Source: Deltaproteobacteria bacterium
GTDB lineage: Bacteria; Desulfobacterota; GWC2-55-46; DRME01
Reading direction: 5' to 3'
Assembly (NCBI GenBank): GCA_011375175.1
Contig: DRME01000027.1
Span: 1-48,270 of the forward strand
Length of the DNA stretch: 48,270 bases
Part shown: positions 23,888-31,382 of the stretch, in pieces
Layout: each line of letters opens with the position of its first letter
Numbering within the stretch: position 1 is the stretch's first letter
Position numbers and translations under genes: made by a program
Notes under the pieces: generated by a model
Told to the model about the DNA's origin: nothing
What the model saw: only the letters and a program-made list of their open reading frames with translations
Database searches by the model: none

Positions 23888-25021
23888 TCAAGCCGCACCT
23901 GCCGCTATTTCCTTCACTGCGGCTATGAGCGCGTCTATGTGGTCTTCGGTGGTGAAGCAGCCGGGGCTTGCGCGCACCGCCCCCCGGGGCATGGTGCCGG
24001 CCAGGCTGTGGGCGTCGGGTGCGCAGTGCAGGCCGCAGCGGACCATTATGGAGAAGTCGCCGTCGAGCCGCATACCCACCTGCTGGGGGTCGAGCCCCCC
24101 GATGTTGAACGATACGAGCGGGACCCTCTTTTCCGGCTCCCGTGGGCCGAGCACCGTCACTCCCTTGATGGAGGCGAGCCCTTCGAGAAGGCGCGCCGTG
24201 AGCTCGATCTCGCGCTCTCTCAGGGCGGCGACGGTCCTTTCGGCCAGGAAGTCGATGGCCGCGCCGAGCCCCGCTATGCCTGGGGTATTGAGCGTTCCCG
24301 CCTCCAGTCTCTCCGGCGTCTCGGCGTCCCGGTCCGCCGAGCCGGTGCCGCCGTGGAGAAGAGGCGCAGGCTCCACGCCTTCGCGCAGGTAGAGAAGGCC
24401 CGTGCCCTGGGGACCGAGAAGCGACTTGTGGCCCGTTGCGGCGAGGACGTCAATGGCCATGGACTCGGCGTCCACGGGCAGGGCGCCCGCCGTCTGGGCG
24501 CAGTCGGCCATGAAGAGCACGCCGCGGCTGCGGCACAGCCCGCCGACCTCGGCGATGGGCTGGATGGCGCCGAGGACGTTTGACGCATGGGTCATGACCA
24601 CCATGCGTGTTGCCGGTCTCAGGGCCTTCCTTACATCGTCGGGGCCGACCGTATGGCCCTTCGCCGGGCGCAGTCTCGTCACCTCCGCCCCGGCCGCTTC
24701 GAGGGCCCGCAGGGTGGCGGCCACGCTGTCGTGCTCGAAGGCCGTGGTCACCACGTGGTCGCCGGCGCGGACAAGGCCCTTGAGCGCGAGGTTTATGGAT
24801 TCGGTGGCGTTCTTGGTGAAGACGATGCGCGACGAGTCGTCCACGCCGAGCAGCGCGGCCGCCTTTTCGCGCACCGCGAAGACGAGGCGGGCGGCCTCCA
24901 GGGCCATGCGGTGGGAGCTTCTGCCGGGGCTTCCGCCCACCTCGGCAACCACGCGCCCCATGGCCCCGGCCACACCGGGCGGCTTGGGAAAGCTCGTTGC
25001 GGCGTTGTCGAGATAGATCAT
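23888..25021 (-). CDS. cysteine desulfurase-family class V aminotransferase
   Basis: A 377-residue PLP enzyme. N-terminal MIYLDNAATSFPKP, KNATESINLALKGL, and the PLP lysine in ATGHKSLLGPQGTGLLYL identify the cysteine desulfurase-like group of roughly 380 residues. A Cys in the loop MVRCGLHCAPDAHSLAG could be the persulfide-carrying residue. It is separate from the NifS encoded at 41364-42584. It is cotranscribed with tsaD. The ATG is 6 nt from an extended -10 (TGC-TAAAAT), with no Shine-Dalgarno, suggesting a leaderless mRNA. Confidence 0.88.
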   Translation of the reverse strand: MIYLDNAATSFPKPPGVAGAMGRVVAEVGGSPGRSSHRMALEAARLVFAVREKAAALLGVDDSSRIVFTKNATESINLALKGLVRAGDHVVTTAFEHDSVAATLRALEAAGAEVTRLRPAKGHTVGPDDVRKALRPATRMVVMTHASNVLGAIQPIAEVGGLCRSRGVLFMADCAQTAGALPVDAESMAIDVLAATGHKSLLGPQGTGLLYLREGVEPAPLLHGGTGSADRDAETPERLEAGTLNTPGIAGLGAAIDFLAERTVAALREREIELTARLLEGLASIKGVTVLGPREPEKRVPLVSFNIGGLDPQQVGMRLDGDFSIMVRCGLHCAPDAHSLAGTMPRGAVRASPGCFTTEDHIDALIAAVKEIAAGAA

Positions 25022-25027
25022 CCCGAC

Positions 25028-25036
25028 ATTTTAGCA
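25028..25036 (-). promoter_or_regulatory. extended -10 promoter of the cysteine desulfurase-tsaD operon
   Basis: On the minus strand TGC-TAAAAT (25036-25028), then GTCGGG and the ATG at 25021. The -35 region is weak, as is common for extended -10 promoters. It overlaps the edge of the A/T hairpin at 25041-25076. Confidence 0.45.
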
Positions 25037-25040
25037 GAAT

Positions 25041-25076
25041 CTTACTTTCTTTTTGGGAAAAAAGAAAGTAAGCAAA
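25041..25076. repeat. A/T-rich hairpin, inverted relative of the tsaD terminator
   Basis: CTTACTTTCTTTTT and AAAAAGAAAGTAAG, followed by CAAAGAAAAA. The same block TTTTTCTTTGC-TACTTTC occurs at 22805-22853 in the opposite orientation, so the two-gene unit is bracketed by inverted copies. The nearby gap (25077-25233) shows no gene. Confidence 0.55.
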
Positions 25077-25233
25077 GAAAAACCGTTGAATCTTGACGGG
25101 TGTCGTGTCGGCGTCGGGACTCCATGCGGCCCTCGTCCTTCTCTCCCGCCGGGTCCCGTTTTTTGGGGGTCAATTCTTTATCGCCGACGAGTCAGGCGTT
25201 TTTCTGGCATAAGTCTTTTGTGGCCCGATTAGT

Positions 25234-25305
25234 ACGGCCCTCGGCTGTCGGGCCGCAAAGGCGTAAAAAGATCCCGCCTGGCGCGGCCCGACAGCCAAGG
25301 GCCGT
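25234..25305. repeat. GC-type palindromic repeat
   Basis: Stem ACGGCCCTCGGCTGTCGGGC with the paired arm GCCCGACAGCCAAGGGCCGT around the family loop (AAAGGCGTAAAAAGATCCCGCC). The stem differs from all other copies but is self-complementary. It lies in the gap between the cysteine desulfurase promoter and the 3' end of sfsA. Confidence 0.75.
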
Positions 25306-25324
25306 TTCCCCAGTTAGGGCTTCC

Positions 25325-26458
25325 TCAAGGCTCCCTCAAGTGGCGTTCGATGCGCATGTGGATGAGCATGTCGTGGAAGGACGGTGAGTTCATGGGGTCT
25401 TTCTCGAAGAAGAAGAGGTGGGAGGCGCAAGGGCAGCGGCCCGGGCCGAAGCCCGGGACCGGCCTGTCGGAGAGGGCGCGGAGGCCGCGGGCGAGCATGC
25501 AGGCCATGGAGTCTTCGGGCGTGCGCACGGCAAGGGCGGCGCGAAGCGTCGAGACTGCGCGGAGGTGGTCGAAGGGGCTTCGCAGGCGTTTTCTCAGGGG
25601 CCGGAGCCCACGGACCGCCGCGTCGAGTCCCGCCGGGGCCGCCCCGGCGTATACGTAAAATCCCTTCGAGAGCCGTAGCGGGGCGAGGCCGCCGGGCTCG
25701 ACCGTAGTTTCCCTTTCGACCCGCGCCACCGCGAGGTATGCGCCGCTGTCCACGTTTTCGCGCTCCACGACGGACCATGCGACGGGAAGGCGCCTGGTCT
25801 CGGCCTCGAGGGTCAGGTCCGCGCCGTAGCTCACGGCGCAGGCGACGACATCGACCTTTGTGCGCGCCCTGCAGAGGGCGGCTGCGAAGGCCGGGTCCGT
25901 GTGGTAGTCGGGGAGGAAGCACTCGAGGCCGGGGCTGCCGACGATGAAGAGCACGGCCGCGTCGAGGCCGTCGCGGGCAAGCGCCGCGAGCTCCTCGACG
26001 TGGCGCGCCCCACGCTCGGTGACGGCGTCGGGAAAGAGGGCGGCCCGGCGGCCGAAGAGCGTGCAGGACTTGACCTCCACCACCGTGCGCCGTCCCCGCC
26101 GCTCGACGAGGAGGTCGAAGCGGCTGCGGCCGAAGCGGACCTCGCGCTCCAGGATCCTTGCGCCCTCGAAGCCCGGCACGAGCCCTTCCGCGATGAGGTG
26201 GGCGGCGGCGTCGTTTGTCCTGTGGGTGTGGAGCATGACGGGCGTACCGTCCCTTTCGACGGCCACGGCCGTGAAGGGGTGGCGCTTGCCGGGGCTCTCC
26301 TCGAGCAAGAGGGCGGCGCCGGGGTGGAGGAGTTCGCTCAGGCGTCCGGGGTTGGGCAGATAGGCCGAACTTCGCCGTCCCCCGACCTCGCACACCACAA
26401 CGAAGCGGTTGGGCCTTTCGATGAAGCGGCCCCGCCTGAGCGCCCCGAAGAGGCGCAC
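25325..26458 (-). CDS. sfsA: SfsA-DUF123 fusion protein
   Basis: A 377-residue two-domain protein. Residues about 1-225 are SfsA (RGRFIERPNRFVVVCEV, YLPNPGRL, EVRFGRSRFDLLVE, RTVVEVKSCTL), a DNA/RNA-binding nuclease-like protein first linked to sugar fermentation. Residues about 240-370 match DUF123, a GIY-YIG-like domain (GAYLAVARVER, KGFYVYAGAAPAGLDAAV, RLRSPFDHLR, VPGFGPGRCPCASHLFFF). The GTG start overlaps the sagB stop (TAGTG) and has AGGAG about 9 nt upstream. Both domains concern nucleic acid, so a fused nuclease is likely; activity is not proven. Confidence 0.85.
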   Translation of the reverse strand: MRLFGALRRGRFIERPNRFVVVCEVGGRRSSAYLPNPGRLSELLHPGAALLLEESPGKRHPFTAVAVERDGTPVMLHTHRTNDAAAHLIAEGLVPGFEGARILEREVRFGRSRFDLLVERRGRRTVVEVKSCTLFGRRAALFPDAVTERGARHVEELAALARDGLDAAVLFIVGSPGLECFLPDYHTDPAFAAALCRARTKVDVVACAVSYGADLTLEAETRRLPVAWSVVERENVDSGAYLAVARVERETTVEPGGLAPLRLSKGFYVYAGAAPAGLDAAVRGLRPLRKRLRSPFDHLRAVSTLRAALAVRTPEDSMACMLARGLRALSDRPVPGFGPGRCPCASHLFFFEKDPMNSPSFHDMLIHMRIERHLREP

Positions 26459-28077
26459 TAAGGCAGGCTCCTTCGCCGTCCGGCGAGATGGGCGTAGGGC
26501 GGCGCGGTGGAGAGCCGCTCGTCGCCGACGGCCTTGCCCACGGCGAAGAGGTAGACGCACTGGAGCGAGTCGTCGTCGATGCCGAGCAGTTCGCGGACGA
26601 GGTCGTCGAAGAAACAGCCTATGCCCGTGCCCGAGAGGCCGCGGGCCGTGGCCTGGAGGTAGAGGACCTGGCCGGTGAGGCCCGCCTCCCAGTGGAGTCT
26701 CCTGTAGGCGTGGGCGTCGGCCTCGACGGCGCCGGACAGGTCCGTGACCATGGCGAGCGAGAAGGCGCCGTCGGCCGCTATGGCCTGGCCGCAGGCGCAG
26801 AGGGCGGCCAGGCGCGAAAGATCACCGCGGCGCAGAAGACGCAGCTCCAGGTCCTGCGGCGCGCCTTCCACGGCGCGCCAGAGAAAGCGCGGGTCCGTGG
26901 CGCCGCGCAGCCTCCCGCCCTCGCCGCTTCGCACCAGCACGTACAGCCCCTTTTCAAGCCCCTCCACACGGTGGACGAAGATGAAGAGATCCGAGGGCCG
27001 GACCGGTATGGAGAGCTCGTAGGGGAGGCGTCCGGCGGCGGGCATGAGGGATTCGAGGATGGCGAAGAAGTCGCCGCTCGTCATGGCCGTGCGGCCGTCG
27101 TAGTCTCTGCCGCTGCGGCGCCGCCGTATGACCGAGGCCGCCGGAAGGTCGGGTGAGGGCTGGGGCACCCCGCCGCGCCAGGGAAGCGGCGGCGGGGCCG
27201 GCCCGCTTCGCCTCTTTTCGGTTATCCGCGCCGCCTCGTAGACGACCGACCAGTCGTCGTGCTCGGCGCTGAGCCGGTTGGGCGCGCCCATGAGCTCGGA
27301 GCCCGCCGGCACGGCGGCGAGAGGGTCCCGGGGGAGAGAGCCGGCGGCTTCCCCGTGCGGGCCTTCCACGAGGAGGGCCATCACCGGGTCCTCGTCTTCG
27401 AAAGGAGCGAAGGCGGTCCTGTCGAGTCCCGTGAGCGCGCGGAGCTCGTTGTCCGTCGGTTCCGTCATGTACCGCACGCGCAGGCCGAAGAGGCCGGCGG
27501 CGACGGAGACGGCCGCAGCGGCGTGGCCTGCGTCGAGGAGGCAGTAGCGAAAGGCCCTCTCACCGTACTTCCAGCATTCGCGCCACCAGATCGACGTGAG
27601 GACCACCACGAAGGCGCCCGCCCCGTCCCCCGCCTCCGCGCCCGGTCCCAGGGCCCTCACCTCGAGGACGTGATCGAAGGGCTCGTAGTGGCAGAGCCGT
27701 CCAGGCTCGCCGTCCAGCGGCGGCAGCAGCAGGTACGCCTCCACGGGATGGAGGTTGCCGCTGGACGGGTTCATGCGAAGCGCCCAGCGCGTCCCTCCGT
27801 AACCCTTCCAGGCCGACAGTCCCAGCGAGAGCTCGACAACGGCGGCCGCGTGGTCGATTGTGAGAGACTCCGGCCCGCGCTCCTCTCTTTTGCAGAGCGC
27901 CCCGGAGCCGGCGGCGGGGTCGCGGGCGAGCAGGGGAAGCTCGATGCGCGGCGCCTCGGCGTAGACCCGCCGCGGATCGGGTTCGCTGCGCCAGTCCAGT
28001 CCGCCGGGACCGACGGCGTAACGGCCGGGACGGTGCTTCGTCCGCTCGTGGTAGTCGCTGATCCCCGATATCTCCAC
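26458..28077 (-). CDS. SagB/ThcOx-type double nitroreductase-fold dehydrogenase
   Basis: A 539-residue flavoprotein with two tandem nitroreductase-like domains (about 30-280 and 300-539). Motifs include RMNPSSGNLHPVEAYLLLPP in the first half and IRRRRSGRDYDGR, LHWEAGLTGQVLYLQATARGLSGTGIGCFFDD in the second. SagB relatives oxidise azolines in peptide natural products, but no cyclodehydratase or precursor peptide is nearby. Stand-alone members are of unknown substrate. The GTG start at 28077 has GGAG about 8 nt upstream; longer readings run into repeat element R6. It overlaps sfsA. Confidence 0.82.
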   Translation of the reverse strand: MEISGISDYHERTKHRPGRYAVGPGGLDWRSEPDPRRVYAEAPRIELPLLARDPAAGSGALCKREERGPESLTIDHAAAVVELSLGLSAWKGYGGTRWALRMNPSSGNLHPVEAYLLLPPLDGEPGRLCHYEPFDHVLEVRALGPGAEAGDGAGAFVVVLTSIWWRECWKYGERAFRYCLLDAGHAAAAVSVAAGLFGLRVRYMTEPTDNELRALTGLDRTAFAPFEDEDPVMALLVEGPHGEAAGSLPRDPLAAVPAGSELMGAPNRLSAEHDDWSVVYEAARITEKRRSGPAPPPLPWRGGVPQPSPDLPAASVIRRRRSGRDYDGRTAMTSGDFFAILESLMPAAGRLPYELSIPVRPSDLFIFVHRVEGLEKGLYVLVRSGEGGRLRGATDPRFLWRAVEGAPQDLELRLLRRGDLSRLAALCACGQAIAADGAFSLAMVTDLSGAVEADAHAYRRLHWEAGLTGQVLYLQATARGLSGTGIGCFFDDLVRELLGIDDDSLQCVYLFAVGKAVGDERLSTAPPYAHLAGRRRSLP

Positions 28078-28092
28078 GCCATGCTCCGCATC

Positions 28093-28418
28093 CCTGCTGA
28101 GGGAACCTTTTTGTAAAGGGTCACAGACCCACGGTTCCCTCAGACTCCCTCCAAAAACTTTTAACGCCCTGCGGATCATCCCGATTTTGCAAGCAAAATC
28201 GGGATGATCCGCAGGGAATTAAAAGTCTTTGAAGGGGGTATTGACCGCGCCCGCCGCCTGGGGGCGGCAGCCGGGAGGTTCGGGCCGCAAAGGCGTAAAG
28301 ATCCCGCCTGGCGCAGGCCGAACCTCCCGGCTGCCGCCGAGGACCCGAGTAACATACGAGAGGGCGGGGGGAAGACGCGGGCCTGCGGCCCTTCTACAGA
28401 AAGTTTCCCCCCGGGTAG
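28093..28418. mobile_element. composite MITE-like element R6
   Basis: An AT-type half (CTGAGGGAACC module with GGGTC/GACCC insert; central palindrome CCCTGCGGATCATCCCGA around TTTTGCAAGCAAAA) is joined to a GC-type hairpin at 28263-28338 (GGCGGCAGCCGGGAGG and complement). It ends in GAAAGTTTCCCCCCGGGTAGTC. Compared with R5, the central stem has a change on both arms (ACCCC to ATCCC, GGGGT to GGGAT). The right end runs into the stop codon of the 2Fe-2S gene at 28419. Confidence 0.75.
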
Positions 28419-28745
28419 TCAACCCCAGTCTTCGTCGCGCAGCAAGAGTCGTTTTACCGGCTCTCCGCCGATGAAGTGTTTGTCAACGATCTCCTCCACG
28501 TCGGCGGGGGTGATGTTGCAGTACCACACGTCGTCGGGGAAGAGGGCCGCCACGGGGCCCTCGAAGCAGGGGCCGAGGCATCCCGTGGGGACGAGCCCCA
28601 CGGTGCCGGTGAGTCCGCGCTCTTCCATGACCTCGTAGAACCTGGCCGCCACCTCGCGCCCGCCCTTGAGTGTGCAGGAGCCGCGGGGGTGGCCCTGGGG
28701 CCGCTCGTTGTTGCATATGAAGAGGAATCGCTCGGGTTTGGCCAT
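28419..28745 (-). CDS. thioredoxin-like 2Fe-2S ferredoxin
   Basis: A 108-residue cytosolic iron-sulphur protein of the thioredoxin-like ferredoxin family, used as an electron carrier. Ligand candidates are Cys in FLFICNNERPQGHPRGSC and in VPTGCLGPCFEGP. The start at 28745 is preceded by AAGGAGG 10 nt upstream; an earlier ATG would overlap the promoter. The last codons and the TGA (DWG-stop) coincide with the terminal sequence of element R6, so the C-terminus may have been shaped by that insertion. Confidence 0.85.
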   Translation of the reverse strand: MAKPERFLFICNNERPQGHPRGSCTLKGGREVAARFYEVMEERGLTGTVGLVPTGCLGPCFEGPVAALFPDDVWYCNITPADVEEIVDKHFIGGEPVKRLLLRDEDWG

Positions 28746-28793
28746 AGTGTTCAAGCCTCCTTGTCGGTTCGGTAGTGTTGCGGCGCAGTCCCT

Positions 28794-28822
28794 ATGATAC
28801 AACAGGACGGTCCGCTATTCAA
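28794..28822 (-). promoter_or_regulatory. promoter of the 2Fe-2S ferredoxin gene
   Basis: On the minus strand TTGAAT (28822-28817), exactly 17 nt, TATCAT (28799-28794), about 48 nt before the ATG. Confidence 0.6.
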
Positions 28823-28838
28823 GACAATTGAGACCCTC

Positions 28839-29621
28839 TTAGACTTCTTTTCTCCGCTCCCCCATCATGGCCGTGAGTTCGGCCGCGTCGAGGACGGCCG
28901 CTCCGCCGGCGTCGTTGTTGAAGTAGACGTAGACGTCCCTGCCCTCGGCGAGGAAGTCGCCTGCAAGGTCGGCCCAGGGCCTGAGGCCGCGGCGGCCGTA
29001 GCGGCCGCTGTAGGCGGGCCGGGGGCCGTGCAGGCGCATGTAGACGAATGGAGCGGTGGCTACGACGGGCGAAGCGAACTCGCCCATGTGGTAGATGCAG
29101 AGCGAGAGGCCCCGGCTGCGCAGCAGAGCGTAGACCTCCTCGTCGAACCAGCTTGCGTCCCTGAACTCGAAGGCGAAGTCCACGCCCGAGGGGAGGGCGT
29201 CGATGAAGAGGGCGAGCCTCTGGCGGTTGAGGCGCCAGCGTGGCGGCAACTGGAAGAGTACGGGGCCGAGGGCGCCTCCCAGACGAGCCGCCCGTTCCAT
29301 GAAGGCTTCGAGCGGCGCGGCCGGGTCCTTGAGTTTCTTCATGTGCGTAATGTAGCGGCTCGCCTTGAGGGCGAAGACAAAGCCCGGCGGGGCCGTTTCG
29401 CGCCAGTGATCGAAGGCCCGGGGCGAGGGGAGGTGGTAGAAGGTGTTGTTGATCTCCACGGTCGGAAAACGGGCGGCGTAGAAACCGAGACGCCCGCGCT
29501 TTTCAAGGCCCGCCGGGTAGAAGACACTCTCCCAGTGGTCGTAGTCGTAGCCCGACGTGCCAACCAGCAGGCTCGCCCCCGCGCCGCCCCCGGCCTTTCC
29601 AGTCCTCTCCACAGCCTGCAC
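28839..29621 (-). CDS. DUF72 family protein
   Basis: A 260-residue TIM-barrel-like protein of the DUF72 (YecE) family. Family motifs are VGTSGYDYDHWESVFYP, PTVEINNTFYHLPSP, FALKASRYITHMKKL, GPVLFQLPPRW, FEFRDASWF, YMRLHG and VYVYFNNDAGGAA. The length is typical. The family has no firm biochemical role. It starts with GTG shortly after element R7, which lies upstream of the gene; no convincing Shine-Dalgarno is present. Confidence 0.9.
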   Translation of the reverse strand: MQAVERTGKAGGGAGASLLVGTSGYDYDHWESVFYPAGLEKRGRLGFYAARFPTVEINNTFYHLPSPRAFDHWRETAPPGFVFALKASRYITHMKKLKDPAAPLEAFMERAARLGGALGPVLFQLPPRWRLNRQRLALFIDALPSGVDFAFEFRDASWFDEEVYALLRSRGLSLCIYHMGEFASPVVATAPFVYMRLHGPRPAYSGRYGRRGLRPWADLAGDFLAEGRDVYVYFNNDAGGAAVLDAAELTAMMGERRKEV

Positions 29622-29654
29622 GCTCCATTCCTCGCGGGGCCAAGGTAATCCCTA

Positions 29655-29860
29655 AGGAAGCTCTGATTTATTACGCTGAGGGAACCTTTTTGTAAAAAGG
29701 TTCCCTCAGACTCCCTCCAAAAACTTTTAATGCGAGTTGGTTTCCCCCTGTTTGCCAAGCAAAACAGGGGGAAACCAACTCGTATTGAAAGTCTTTGAAG
29801 GGGGTCTGGGGGAAACTTTCTACAGAAAGTTTCCCCCAGGGTAATAAACCAGAGTTTCCT
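29655..29860. mobile_element. MITE-like palindromic element R7 (reference copy)
   Basis: The cleanest copy, 206 bp. Left terminal repeat AGGAAGCTCTGATTTATTAC; right end GTAATAAACCAGAGTTTCCT; TA on each side (29653-29654 and 29861-29862). Three hairpins follow in order: CTGAGGGAACCTTTTT and complement; GAGTTGGTTTCCCCCTG and complement with loop TTTGCCAAGCAAAA; CTGGGGGAAACTTTC and complement. The linkers ACTCCCTCCAAAAACTTTT and AAAGTCTTTGAAGGGGGT are also nearly complementary, so the whole element is one nested palindrome. Confidence 0.85.
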
Positions 29861-29907
29861 TAAAGGATATTCCACCGTCTTGAGGCTGTCAAGCGGCGCG
29901 GCTTCGA

Positions 29908-29937
29908 TTGACTCGGCGGCCGCGTCGTGGTAATAAT
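29908..29937 (+). promoter_or_regulatory. promoter of yjbQ-pfkB, probably leaderless
   Basis: TTGACT (29908-29913), 18 nt, AATAAT (29932-29937), then 6 nt to the ATG at 29944. No Shine-Dalgarno is visible, so transcription probably begins at the start codon. Confidence 0.5.
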
Positions 29938-29943
29938 TCGGTC

Positions 29944-30360
29944 ATGTATTATGCGACCACCATAGGGTTTTCGACGTCTGGATTCTGCGACGTGGTGAAC
30001 ATCACCGACGAGGTAGAGGCCGCCGTGGAGGAGGCCGGTGTGGCCGACGGCGTGGTCACCGTCTTTGTGCCCGGCTCCACAGGCTCGGTGACGACCATCG
30101 AGTTCGAGGACGGCGTGATAAGCGACCTCAAGGAGGCCGTGGAGCGGCTTGTGCCCCGGAATATGCACTACGACCACGACCGCCGCTGGGGCGACGGCAA
30201 CGGTTTTTCCCACGTGAGGGCGGCGCTCCTGAAGCCCGGCATAACCGTGCCGATCATAAACGGCGAGATCGCTCTGGGCACGTGGCAGCAGATAGTCTTC
30301 CTCGACTTCGACAACAGGCCCCGCACAAGAGAGGTCGTCGTCCACGTCATGGGTGACTGA
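29944..30360 (+). CDS. YjbQ/UPF0047 family protein (secondary thiamine-phosphate synthase)
   Basis: A 138-residue single-domain protein. Family blocks are GFCDVVNITDEVEAAV, GVVTVFVPGSTGSVTTIEFEDGV, DGNGFSHVRAALLKP, and GTWQQIVFLDFDNRPRTREVVVHVMG with the conserved GTWQQI/DFD. YjbQ proteins have weak thiamine-phosphate synthase activity in vitro; the physiological role is unsettled. Its stop overlaps the start region of the kinase gene. Confidence 0.92.
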   Translation: MYYATTIGFSTSGFCDVVNITDEVEAAVEEAGVADGVVTVFVPGSTGSVTTIEFEDGVISDLKEAVERLVPRNMHYDHDRRWGDGNGFSHVRAALLKPGITVPIINGEIALGTWQQIVFLDFDNRPRTREVVVHVMGD

Positions 30361-30361
30361 G

Positions 30362-31279
30362 ATGTTCGTCACCGGCCTCGGTCAGTGTTCCCTCGACTGC
30401 ATCGTCGTGGTGGACGGTTTTCCCCGCGAGGACACGAAAAAGGAGGTCGAGGCCGTGACCGTCGAGGGCGGAGGGCCCGCCGCGACGGCCATGGTGGCCC
30501 TTTCCCGCCTCGGCGTGGCCACGGCGCTCATGGGCCGCGTAAGCGACGACGACGCCGGAAGGGCCATACGCAGGGGCCTGAGGGCCGAGGGCGTCGATAC
30601 GCGGTGGCTGCGCACCGAGAAGGGGGGTCTTTCCCAGCGGGCCTTCATAGTGGCCGACAGGGCCAGGGGCACGAGGACCATATTCTGGCGCCGTCCGACG
30701 ACGGCTCCGCTGCGTCCCGGCGAGGTGGCGGCGTCGGTCATAAGAAGAAGCGACTTCCTCCTTGTGGACGGGCTGATGATGGATGCCTCGCTTCATGCCG
30801 CGGCCCTGGCCCGCGCCTTCTCGGTGCCCGTCATGGTCGACGCCGGGAGGGTTCGGCCCGGCATGATGAGGCTGCTCGGCCTGTGCGACTACATCGTGGC
30901 TTCCGAGGAGTTCGCAGGGGAACTCGCCCCCACTTCCCGCGGGGCCATCGACGAGGTGCTGGCCCTGCGCGGCAAAGAGCCTCCCCGGGCCGTGACCGTA
31001 ACGCTCGGCGGCCGCGGAAGCGAGACGTGGTGCGCGGGCCGCTTCTTTCACACCCCGGCCTACGAGGTGGAGGTCGTAGACACCACGGGCGCGGGGGACG
31101 TCTTTCACGGAGGCTACATCTACGGGCTGCTCCGCCGCTGGCCCATAAGGCGCACCGTGCGCTTCGCCTCGGCCCTGGCGGCCCTGAAGTGCAGGGCCGC
31201 GGGCGGGCGCGCCGCCATCGCCACCCTCGAAGAGACGCTCGCCTTCATGGAACGGGCCTCCACCGTCCGGCCTTCGTGA
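30362..31279 (+). CDS. PfkB/ribokinase family sugar kinase
   Basis: A 305-residue kinase of the ribokinase fold. It has the N-terminal GLGQCSLDCIVVVDGFPREDTKKEV and VEGGGPAATAMVALSRLG, and the C-terminal signature DTTGAGDVFHGGYIYGLL with the catalytic Asp. The substrate is not evident; ribokinase- or adenosine-kinase-like are both possible. ATG 30362 is used; GTG 30353 is an alternative. It follows yjbQ without a gap. Confidence 0.85.
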   Translation: MFVTGLGQCSLDCIVVVDGFPREDTKKEVEAVTVEGGGPAATAMVALSRLGVATALMGRVSDDDAGRAIRRGLRAEGVDTRWLRTEKGGLSQRAFIVADRARGTRTIFWRRPTTAPLRPGEVAASVIRRSDFLLVDGLMMDASLHAAALARAFSVPVMVDAGRVRPGMMRLLGLCDYIVASEEFAGELAPTSRGAIDEVLALRGKEPPRAVTVTLGGRGSETWCAGRFFHTPAYEVEVVDTTGAGDVFHGGYIYGLLRRWPIRRTVRFASALAALKCRAAGGRAAIATLEETLAFMERASTVRPS

Positions 31280-31290
31280 CCGCACCACCC

Positions 31291-31318
31291 TTGCATTGCA
31301 TTGAAACCGGGCTATACT
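31291..31318 (+). promoter_or_regulatory. promoter of disulfide reductase gene
   Basis: TTGCAT (31291-31296), 16 nt, TATACT (31313-31318). The gene start at 31383 has GAGGGAG just upstream, so this transcript has a normal leader. Confidence 0.5.
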
Positions 31319-31382
31319 GGAATAGGCCGCCTCCGCGCGCCCCAGGCCCGGAGGCGGCCAGGCACAAGACCGCGAGGGAGAG

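Noticed and set aside
28078-28179. Longer SagB start inside element R6
   Set aside because: Those codons are the repeat (SLREPWVCDPLQKG appears beside other elements too), not protein sequence.
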